NCBI GenBank assembly: GCA_946482595.1
Contig: CAMLSD010000115.1
Location: 1-13,330, forward strand
Reading direction: 5' to 3'
Length of the DNA: 13,330 bases
Source: an uncultured Comamonadaceae bacterium
Lineage (GTDB): Bacteria > Pseudomonadota > Gammaproteobacteria > Burkholderiales > Burkholderiaceae
A program made the position numbers and the translations under genes. Of the stretch, positions 7,813 to 13,330 are shown one piece after another. The notes under the pieces were generated by a model, which ran no database searches, was not told the origin of the DNA, and saw nothing but the letters and a program-made list of their open reading frames with translations. Positions within the stretch are counted from its first letter, which is position 1. Each line of letters starts with the position of its first letter.

Positions 7813-9929
7813 AGGTCGGTGATCCTGAGTTCATTCGGGTTGGAATGGATGTCGATGACGCGGCAGTCGCCACACATCCTGAGCCGGTCGGCCGCGGCGC
7901 CCTGGAAGGCCGCATGCCCGGCCAGCTTGCCGATCATCACCTCGATCGCCTTGAGCGTGCCGAACGGCTTGTTGCAGCGGATGCAGCGATAGGGCTCGAC
8001 CTCATGCAGCACCCGCGCCTGCTTGCGTGCCCGGCCGGCGTCGGCCAGCCACAGCCGGGGCACCAGCGTGATCGCATCTTCGGGGCAGGTGGTTTCGCAC
8101 AGGCCGCACTGCACGCAGTTCTTCTCGATGAAGCGCAACTGGGGCCGCTCGGCGTTGTCGGCCAGGGCCGAGGCGGGGCAGGCCCCCACGCAGCTCAGGC
8201 ACAGGGTGCATTTGTCCGCATCGACCTGCACCGCGCCGAACGGCGCGCCCGCACGCGGCAGGGCGATCTCTTCCGGCGCGGCGGGGGCCTGGGCCAGCAG
8301 GTGATCCAGGGCCAGGTCCAGCGTGGCACGCTTGTCGGCCTGGGTCGCAAAGGCCGCGGCCTGGCGCACGGTGGTGGCCGCGGGCGCACGCAGCGCGGCG
8401 TCCAGGGCCGGCAGGTCGCGTGCGTCACGTGCGCTCAGCAGGGCCACCGGTGTGCCCGGGTAGCCCATCCCGTTCATGACCGCATTGGCCACGGCCACCT
8501 GCGCGGCCAGGGCCTCGCGGTACTCGGGGGCTTCCTCGTCGGTCAGCAGGATCCAGACGTTCGCGGCCCCGTGCGCCAGGGCGGCAAGCCAGAGGTCCAG
8601 GCCCACGCTGGCGGTGTGCCACACCGCCATCGGCAGCACACGGGCCGGCACGCCCTGCAGCGCCGCATCCACCCGGGCTGCGCGGCCCAGTTCGTCGATC
8701 AGGCGGGTGCCGGCGCCCTCGCTGTGCACCAGCAGCGCCGGGGCGCGTCCGCCGGCCCGGGCATAGGTGGACAACAGGGTGCGGATGCGCCGCCCCTGGT
8801 CGACCGTGCCGGGGTAGGCATAGGCCAGCGCGCCGGTCGGGCACACCGTGGAGCAGGCGCCGCAGCCCACGCACAGATGCGGCTCGACCACCACACCACC
8901 GGTGGTGGTGGCTTCGGAACGGATCGCCCGCGCCGAACAGACATCCACACAGGCGTTGCAGCCCACCTGCTCGTTGCGGCTGTGCGCGCACAGCTTGGAC
9001 TTGTACTGGAAGAAGCGCGGCTTCTCGAACTCACCGCAAAGCTCGCCCAGCTCCAGCACGGCCTTCAGCAGCCGGGCCGGGTCGCGTCCGGCATGCACAT
9101 ACCCCTGCGGCGGCTGGTGCATGCCCAGTACCGGCGCATCGCTCAGATCGAGCACCAGGTCGAAGTTGTCCGAGACATCCTGCACGTCACGCTGGAAGTC
9201 GATCGCGCCGGCCGCCTCGCACACGCGCACGCATTCGCGGTGCGAGCGGCACGCTGACAGGTCGACCTGGTAGCTGAAGTCGATCGCGCCTTCCGGGCAG
9301 GCCTCGATGCAGGCATTGCATCGTGTGCACAGGTCCAGGTCGATCGGGTTGCTGGTGCGCCAGCTCACCTGGAACGCCCCGAGCCAGCCGCTCAGGCCGG
9401 TGAGCTGGCCCACATGGATGGCGCGGTTGCGTTGCTGGGGCAACGCCGCCCCAGGCCGGTCGACCAGCAGGCTCACGTCCAGCCGGGCGTCGAGCATGCG
9501 GGCCGCGTCCTCGGCGCGGTCGGCCGGCCCGATGACCAGGCAGCGGCCGGCGCTGCGGTAGGTCACGGTGCCCACCGGCTCAGCGTCGGGCAGGCTGGCT
9601 GCCGCGATGAGGGCGGCGATCTTCGGTGTGGCTGCCGCGGCATCGCGCGACCAACCCGCCGTCTCGCGGATGTTCACGAAGCGGATCGGCCGCTCGGTCA
9701 CCGGCGCGGCCCCTTCGGTTTCGTCGTTCAGCTCGAGGAACAGCCGGCTTTCCTGGGTACAGGCGACGAGCAGGTCGTCGCCCTCCTTGGCCGCGCGCTG
9801 GAAGGCGCCCGCCTCGCGGCGGCACAGCACGGTGTGGACGGGATGCGGGCCGTCAGTCCCGAGGGCCCGGCCCAGCGCGGCCGGATCCAGCGGCATGGTC
9901 CGGTTGCAGTTGCAGATCAGGGTCTTCAT
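7809..9929 (-). CDS. Polyferredoxin with six 4Fe-4S motifs and HdrA-like N-terminus, 706 aa
   Basis: This is a large soluble iron-sulfur protein with no signal or membrane segment, so probably cytoplasmic. Cluster motifs come in three pairs: Cys201/204/207/211 with Cys227-His230-Cys233-Cys237; Cys314/324/327/331 with Cys353/356/359/363; and Cys574/577/580/584 with Cys605/608/611/615. At the C-terminus CIRC (649-652) and CGDC (686-689) could bind Zn or Fe. The N-terminus ('LICNCNRTM', Cys36, 'VACTQES') recalls the N-terminal domain of HdrA, and 395-500 recalls an MvhD-like fold without its cysteines; both are my inference. The protein probably passes electrons to or from formate dehydrogenase, or acts in its assembly; no function is proven. 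The start (9927-9929) has no clear ribosome site and lies 77 nt inside the DUF3306 gene; it is favoured because 'MKTLICNCN' begins the conserved domain. Confidence 0.88.
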   Translation of the reverse strand: MKTLICNCNRTMPLDPAALGRALGTDGPHPVHTVLCRREAGAFQRAAKEGDDLLVACTQESRLFLELNDETEGAAPVTERPIRFVNIRETAGWSRDAAAATPKIAALIAAASLPDAEPVGTVTYRSAGRCLVIGPADRAEDAARMLDARLDVSLLVDRPGAALPQQRNRAIHVGQLTGLSGWLGAFQVSWRTSNPIDLDLCTRCNACIEACPEGAIDFSYQVDLSACRSHRECVRVCEAAGAIDFQRDVQDVSDNFDLVLDLSDAPVLGMHQPPQGYVHAGRDPARLLKAVLELGELCGEFEKPRFFQYKSKLCAHSRNEQVGCNACVDVCSARAIRSEATTTGGVVVEPHLCVGCGACSTVCPTGALAYAYPGTVDQGRRIRTLLSTYARAGGRAPALLVHSEGAGTRLIDELGRAARVDAALQGVPARVLPMAVWHTASVGLDLWLAALAHGAANVWILLTDEEAPEYREALAAQVAVANAVMNGMGYPGTPVALLSARDARDLPALDAALRAPAATTVRQAAAFATQADKRATLDLALDHLLAQAPAAPEEIALPRAGAPFGAVQVDADKCTLCLSCVGACPASALADNAERPQLRFIEKNCVQCGLCETTCPEDAITLVPRLWLADAGRARKQARVLHEVEPYRCIRCNKPFGTLKAIEVMIGKLAGHAAFQGAAADRLRMCGDCRVIDIHSNPNELRITDL

Positions 9930-10626
9930 CGTGGGTGCCGGCCAGGTCGTTCGCCTGGTCCTGGGCTATGTCGGTGGATTCATGGGATGCTGGCACATCC
10001 TGTTCCACGCTGCCATCCGGCCTTGCCCCGGCTGCGGCCTGCGGCCCACGGTCTGTGCGCTGTTCGCCAGCTTCGGCGCCCGGCGCGGCCGTCGTCTCGC
10101 TGCGATCCTCATCCTGGAACAGGCCCAGCGCGCGCGACTGCACCATCTGCCGCAAGACCGACATCGGAATCGGGGTGGACTGGGTGTAGTCGTCGATGTA
10201 GACGTCCAGCCCGTCCATGCGGTTGAAGTGCGGGTCGGCAAACAGCTTTTTCATCGCAGCCTGCTTGACCTGGTTGTCCACGCCGGGTGCCACGAAGCGG
10301 GTGTAGTCGGACTGCGGCGTGAGCCGGGCCACGTCGGACATCGTTGGTGCCGGCTCGGCCGGGCGGTGGGTCGCGCTGTCGGTCGCGTTGCCGGTCGCGC
10401 TGTTGGTCGCATTGTCGGCCGCGTTGCCGCGCCCTCCCCGCACTGATTCAGCGGGTGGCGGCTGCGTCAGCGCAGCGCCCGTCACCGCGGTGTGCTGTGC
10501 CGGGTCCGGCGGCAGCACCGTGGTCGCATCGCCGCGGGCCGGGTCTGGCGTCGAGGCCGGCACGGCGCCGCCGCGCACCTCGGCCTTGCGCCGCGACCAG
10601 CGCGAGAAGAAGTTGTCTTCAGCCAT
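9853..10626 (-). CDS. DUF3306 family protein, 257 aa
   Basis: The N-terminal 'FFSRWSRRK' (6-14) is the hallmark I associate with DUF3306, and the conserved core at about 96-171 includes 'LTPQSDYTRFV', 'VKQAAMKKLFADPHFNRMDGLDVYIDDY' and 'LRQMVQSRALGLF'. Between them is a Pro/Ala-rich linker with a tetrapeptide repeat (67-86). Residues 172-257 are acidic and low-complexity. The function is unknown; members lie beside DUF3305 and formate dehydrogenase genes. ATG at 10624-10626 follows GGAGG by eight bases. Its start overlaps the DUF3305 gene by 8 nt, and its end overlaps the polyferredoxin gene by 77 nt in another frame. No signal peptide or membrane segment is visible, so it is probably cytoplasmic. 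Confidence 0.85.
   Translation of the reverse strand: MAEDNFFSRWSRRKAEVRGGAVPASTPDPARGDATTVLPPDPAQHTAVTGAALTQPPPAESVRGGRGNAADNATNSATGNATDSATHRPAEPAPTMSDVARLTPQSDYTRFVAPGVDNQVKQAAMKKLFADPHFNRMDGLDVYIDDYTQSTPIPMSVLRQMVQSRALGLFQDEDRSETTAAPGAEAGEQRTDRGPQAAAGARPDGSVEQDVPASHESTDIAQDQANDLAGTHDEDPDLQLQPDHAAGSGRAGPGPRD
10370..10429. repeat. 12-bp tandem repeat, five copies, inside the DUF3306 gene
   Basis: Five imperfect 12-bp units (plus strand, consensus GTCGCGYTGYCG) run head to tail. On the coding strand they give a tetrapeptide repeat of the form [G/D/N]-[N/S]-A-[T/A], residues 67-86 of the DUF3306 protein. The unit is a multiple of three, so copy-number change would lengthen or shorten the linker without a frameshift. 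Confidence 0.85.
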
Positions 10627-11134
10627 GCTCGCTGCCTCCGCCCCCCGCGCCCTCGCGCCGCCTCGGATCGACAAACGAGGCCGGCCGCTGCCGGCGTTTC
10701 GGTTCAGGGCGGTAGTGTTCGGCGGTGTAGGCGGCCAGCCACTCGACCAGCTCGGGCTGCAGCGGCACGTTGTCGACACGCTCCTGCGCATCCAGCCAGC
10801 GGCCCGCCTCGTTGTACGACAGGCTGACCGACACCGGGCTGGCCATCGACGGGTCGTTGTCGTCGATGCGCCACATCACGAACCACACCGGCTGGCCCGA
10901 GCTGAGGTTCAGGTGATAGCCCTCGCCTTCGTCACGGAACAATGCCAGCTCGAACCCCGGATGAACCCACCGCGCCACCTGGCCGTCGTCGTGCAGCAGG
11001 CGCGCGGCCTGGCCGAAGGCCGGCTGGTGCGGCACGACCTCGGCAATGCGAAAGCGCCAGTCTTCCCAGCGGTTGGGGCGGGCCTGGCGCTCCAGCACCA
11101 CAGCCACATCGATCGCGGGGCGCCGGGTGTCCAT
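10619..11134 (-). CDS. DUF3305 family protein, 171 aa
   Basis: The protein begins 'IDVAVVLERQARPNRWEDWRFRIAEVV' (8-34), followed by a mixed region with 'GFELALFRDEGEGYHLNLSSGQPVWFVMWRI' (60-90) and 'PVSVSLSYNEAGRWLDAQERVDNVPL' (100-125), which fits DUF3305 as I know it. The last 30 residues are basic and Gly-rich. Function unknown; no catalytic motif, metal site, signal or membrane segment is seen. The pairing with DUF3306 and the formate dehydrogenase context point to a role in that enzyme's maturation or electron transfer (inference). The gene starts 13 bp after the apbC stop and overlaps the DUF3306 start by 8 nt, so it is the first accessory gene after apbC. There is no obvious ribosome site at its ATG, which suits coupling to apbC translation. 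Confidence 0.85.
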   Translation of the reverse strand: MDTRRPAIDVAVVLERQARPNRWEDWRFRIAEVVPHQPAFGQAARLLHDDGQVARWVHPGFELALFRDEGEGYHLNLSSGQPVWFVMWRIDDNDPSMASPVSVSLSYNEAGRWLDAQERVDNVPLQPELVEWLAAYTAEHYRPEPKRRQRPASFVDPRRREGAGGGGSEHG

Positions 11135-11147
11135 GATGCGAGGCGTG

Positions 11148-12239
11148 TCAGGTGTTCTTCGAGATCGAGATGGTCGGGAACTTCGAGGAGTAGTCCCGTG
11201 CCTTCTCGGCCACCTTGACCGCCAGCTTGCGCGCCACGTCCTTGTAGATGCCGGAGATCTCGCCGTCGGGGTCGGTCACCACCGACGGCCGGCCGGAATC
11301 GGCGTTCTCGCGGATGCTCAGGTTCAGGGGCAGCGCGCCGAGGTAGTCCACCCCGTATTCGGCGGCCATGCGGCGCCCGCCGTCGGCACCGAAGATGTGC
11401 TCGGTGTGGCCGCAGTTGGGGCAGCAGTAGACCGCCATGTTCTCGACGATGCCCAGGATCGGCACCCCGACCTTCTCGAACATCTTCAGGCCCTTGCGGG
11501 CGTCGAGCAGGGCGATGTCCTGGGGCGTGGTGACGATCACCGCGCCGGTCAGCGGCACGCGCTGGCTCAGCGTGAGCTGGATGTCGCCCGTGCCCGGGGG
11601 CATGTCGACAATGAGGTAGTCGACGTCGCGCCAGTTGGTCTGACGCAGCAGCTGGTCGAGTGCCTGCGTGGCCATCGGGCCGCGCCAGATCATCGGGTTG
11701 TCGGGTTCGATCATGAAACCGATCGACATGACCTGCACGCCGTAGTTTTCCATCGGCTCCATGGTCTTGCCGTCGGCGCTTTCGGGCCGGCCCTCGATGC
11801 CGAACATCGTGGGCTGGCTGGGGCCGTAGATGTCGGCATCGAGCACGGCCACGCTGGCCCCCTCGGCCGCCAGGGCCAGTGCAAGGTTGGCCGCGGTGGT
11901 GCTCTTGCCCACCCCGCCCTTGCCGGACGCCACGGCAATGATGTTCTTCACGTTGGGCAGCAGCTGCACGCCGCGCTGCACCGCATGGGCGATGACCTTG
12001 GTCGTGATCTGCACACTGACGTTGTCGACACCCGGCACGGTGCGAGCTGCGGCGATCAGGCTCTTGCGCAAGCCCGCCGCCACGCTGCGGGCCGGATAGC
12101 CCAGCTCGACGTCGAAGCTGACGTCACCGCCTTCGATGCGCAGGTTCCTGAGTTGTTTCGTGGAGACGAAGTCCTTGCCGGTATGGGGGTCGAGCACCGT
12201 CTTCAGGGCGTCGGTCAGCGCTTGTTCTGTGAGGGCCAT
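11148..12239 (-). CDS. apbC: ApbC/Mrp-family iron-sulfur cluster carrier ATPase, 363 aa
   Basis: This P-loop ATPase carries and delivers 4Fe-4S clusters to apo-proteins. An N-terminal MIP18/DUF59 domain (about 3-80) precedes the Mrp domain. The deviant Walker [11 protein letters not shown] is at 105-114, DADIYGP at 135-140, the Walker B/switch region '[12 protein letters not shown]' at 208-219, and the cluster-binding CPNC at 273-276. Length and order are typical. The gene is divergent from metG with 134 bp between starts, an arrangement I recall as common in Burkholderiales, so it is probably a housekeeping gene. The accessory fdh genes follow 13 bp after its stop on the same strand and may be co-transcribed. 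That would fit the high iron-sulfur demand of the polyferredoxin and dehydrogenase (inference). The ribosome site is weak. Confidence 0.96.
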   Translation of the reverse strand: MALTEQALTDALKTVLDPHTGKDFVSTKQLRNLRIEGGDVSFDVELGYPARSVAAGLRKSLIAAARTVPGVDNVSVQITTKVIAHAVQRGVQLLPNVKNIIAVASGKGGVGKSTTAANLALALAAEGASVAVLDADIYGPSQPTMFGIEGRPESADGKTMEPMENYGVQVMSIGFMIEPDNPMIWRGPMATQALDQLLRQTNWRDVDYLIVDMPPGTGDIQLTLSQRVPLTGAVIVTTPQDIALLDARKGLKMFEKVGVPILGIVENMAVYCCPNCGHTEHIFGADGGRRMAAEYGVDYLGALPLNLSIRENADSGRPSVVTDPDGEISGIYKDVARKLAVKVAEKARDYSSKFPTISISKNT

Positions 12240-12257
12240 GGTGGGGGTTCGATGGGA

Positions 12258-12271
12258 GCCGCAAGTGCGGC
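12258..12271. repeat. Inverted repeat in the apbC leader
   Basis: GCCGCA-AG-TGCGGC is a perfect 6-bp inverted repeat with a 2-bp centre, 19-32 bp upstream of the apbC start in the apbC-metG divergent region. It could be an operator or a small RNA hairpin; chance is also possible in this GC-rich DNA. Confidence 0.3.
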
Positions 12272-12299
12272 GATGTTGTTCAGCCCAGTCTAGCGCAGG

Positions 12300-12329
12300 G
12301 TGTCATGCCCTTGCCATGCGGCCTAGAAT
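12300..12329 (+). promoter_or_regulatory. metG: Possible sigma-70 promoter of metG
   Basis: TAGAAT (12324-12329, 5 of 6 to the -10 consensus) is preceded at 18 bp by GTGTCA (12300-12305, 4 of 6 to the -35). It would start transcription about 35-40 bases before the metG ATG. I found no equally good promoter for apbC on the other strand; ATGACA (12301-12306, minus) resembles a -35 but lacks a -10. Confidence 0.4.
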
Positions 12330-12373
12330 CTGGGTTTTCCCTGACCGGCACCCCCCTGCCGCCCGAGGCCACG

Positions 12374-13330
12374 ATGACCCGCAAACTCTTCGTCACCACC
12401 GCGCTGCCCTACGCCAACGGCAATTTCCACATCGGCCACATCATGGAATACATCCAGGCCGACATCTGGGTGCGGTTCCAGCGCATGCAGGGCCATCAGG
12501 TGCATTTTGTCGGGGCCGACGATGCGCATGGCGCACCGATCATGATCGCCGCCGAAAAGGCGGGCAAGACGCCGCAGGAGTTCGTCGCCGCGATTGCCGC
12601 CGGGCGCCGCCAGTACCTCGACGGCTTTCACATCAGCTTCGACAACTGGCATTCGACCGACAGCCCGGAAAACACCGAGCTGGCCCAGGGCATCTACCTC
12701 GCGCTGCGCCGCAACGGCCTGATCTTCACGCGCAACATCGAGCAGTTCTTCGACCCGGTGAAGAACATGTTCCTGCCCGACCGCTACATCAAGGGCGAGT
12801 GCCCCAAGTGTTCGGCCAAGGACCAGTACGGCGACTCCTGCGAGGTCTGCGGTGCGGTCTACGCACCCACCGACCTGCGCAACCCCTACTCCACGCTCAC
12901 CGGCGCCACGCCGGTCATGAAGACCAGCGAACACCACTTCTTCCAGCTGTCGTCGCAACGCTGCATCGACTTCCTGCAGGCCTGGACGCAGGACGGCAAG
13001 CTGCAGCCCGAGGTGGCCAACAAGATCAAGGAATGGTTCACGACCGACGAGACCGGCTCGGGCGGCCTGTCCGACTGGGACATCTCGCGCGATGCGCCCT
13101 ACTTCGGCATCGAGATCCCCGACGCCCCGGGCAAGTACTTCTACGTCTGGCTCGATGCCCCGGTCGGCTACCTGGCGTCGCTGAAGAACTACTTCGACAA
13201 GGGGGGCCCGAAAGCCCGCTACGGCGAGGCGCGCAGCTTCGACGAGTTCATGGCCGACCCCGAGGTCGAGCAGTACCACTTCATCGGCAAGGACATCACC
13301 TACTTCCACACGCTGTTCTGGCCGGCGATG
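12374..13330 (+). CDS. metG: Methionyl-tRNA synthetase, N-terminal part (runs off right end)
   Basis: This class I synthetase charges tRNA-Met. 319 codons are present and the frame is open at the window end. The signature '[13 protein letters not shown]' is at 10-22 (HIGH box 19-22), followed by '[11 protein letters not shown]' (47-57). A zinc knuckle is formed by Cys143, Cys146, Cys156 and Cys159. '[13 protein letters not shown]' and '[17 protein letters not shown]' are typical of the catalytic core; the KMSKS loop would lie beyond the edge. ATG at 12374 follows GAGG by five bases and gives the standard N-terminus. It is divergent from apbC and most likely unrelated in function to the formate dehydrogenase locus. 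Confidence 0.98.
   Translation, partial: MTRKLFVTTALPYANGNFHIGHIMEYIQADIWVRFQRMQGHQVHFVGADDAHGAPIMIAAEKAGKTPQEFVAAIAAGRRQYLDGFHISFDNWHSTDSPENTELAQGIYLALRRNGLIFTRNIEQFFDPVKNMFLPDRYIKGECPKCSAKDQYGDSCEVCGAVYAPTDLRNPYSTLTGATPVMKTSEHHFFQLSSQRCIDFLQAWTQDGKLQPEVANKIKEWFTTDETGSGGLSDWDISRDAPYFGIEIPDAPGKYFYVWLDAPVGYLASLKNYFDKGGPKARYGEARSFDEFMADPEVEQYHFIGKDITYFHTLFWPAM

Noticed and set aside
7845..9257. 470-codon open frame on the plus strand opposite the polyferredoxin
   Set aside because: It is a shadow frame: the minus strand has ordered cysteine motifs, while this frame is Gly/His/Arg-rich with none.
11046..12293. 415-codon open frame on the plus strand opposite apbC
   Set aside because: apbC on the minus strand is complete with its Walker A and CPNC motifs; this frame has no recognisable domain.
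12323..13309. 328-codon open frame on the minus strand opposite metG
   Set aside because: metG is unmistakable on the plus strand, and the minus frame runs through the metG start and promoter region.

Overview
The window is GC-rich and densely coded. The proteins look like those of a betaproteobacterium of the order Burkholderiales: a metG of the 'FHIGH...[11 protein letters not shown]' type divergent from apbC, and the formate dehydrogenase accessory set DUF3305/DUF3306/polyferredoxin/TorD-like chaperone. This assignment rests on remembered family patterns, not on a search.

Layout. Positions 1-2920 (minus) hold most of a Tat-exported, cysteine-type molybdenum/tungsten formate dehydrogenase alpha subunit; its C-terminus lies beyond base 1. 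Just upstream of it (3003-3209, minus) is the small 'formate dehydrogenase region TAT target' protein. A 484-bp divergent intergenic region (3210-3693) follows. It holds a near-consensus sigma-54 promoter pointing at the dehydrogenase genes and two perfect inverted repeats of one motif (GCGACA-N3-TGTCGC) 110 and 133 bp upstream of the predicted start. Rightwards from there run an NtrC-type sigma-54 response regulator (3694-5103) and a membrane histidine kinase with a Cache-like sensor domain (5126-7165).

Converging on the kinase is a minus-strand series, in transcription order: apbC/mrp (12239-11148), a DUF3305 protein (11134-10619), a DUF3306 protein (10626-9853), a 706-residue polyferredoxin (9929-7809) and a TorD-like chaperone (7812-7189). 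The last three junctions overlap by 8, 77 and 4 nt. Divergent from apbC, metG begins at 12374 and runs off the right end.

Reading. The window is a respiratory formate dehydrogenase locus with its own two-component switch. The kinase probably senses a periplasmic cue, the regulator binds the paired palindromes, and sigma-54 polymerase transcribes the Tat protein and fdhA. The accessory operon behind apbC would supply enzyme maturation (TorD-like chaperone), iron-sulfur carriage (ApbC) and possibly an unusual electron-transfer protein (polyferredoxin with an HdrA-like N-terminus and a His replacing a cluster Cys). DUF3305 and DUF3306 have no function I know of. The most novel points are the regulator-site-promoter arrangement and the DUF3305-DUF3306-polyferredoxin module.
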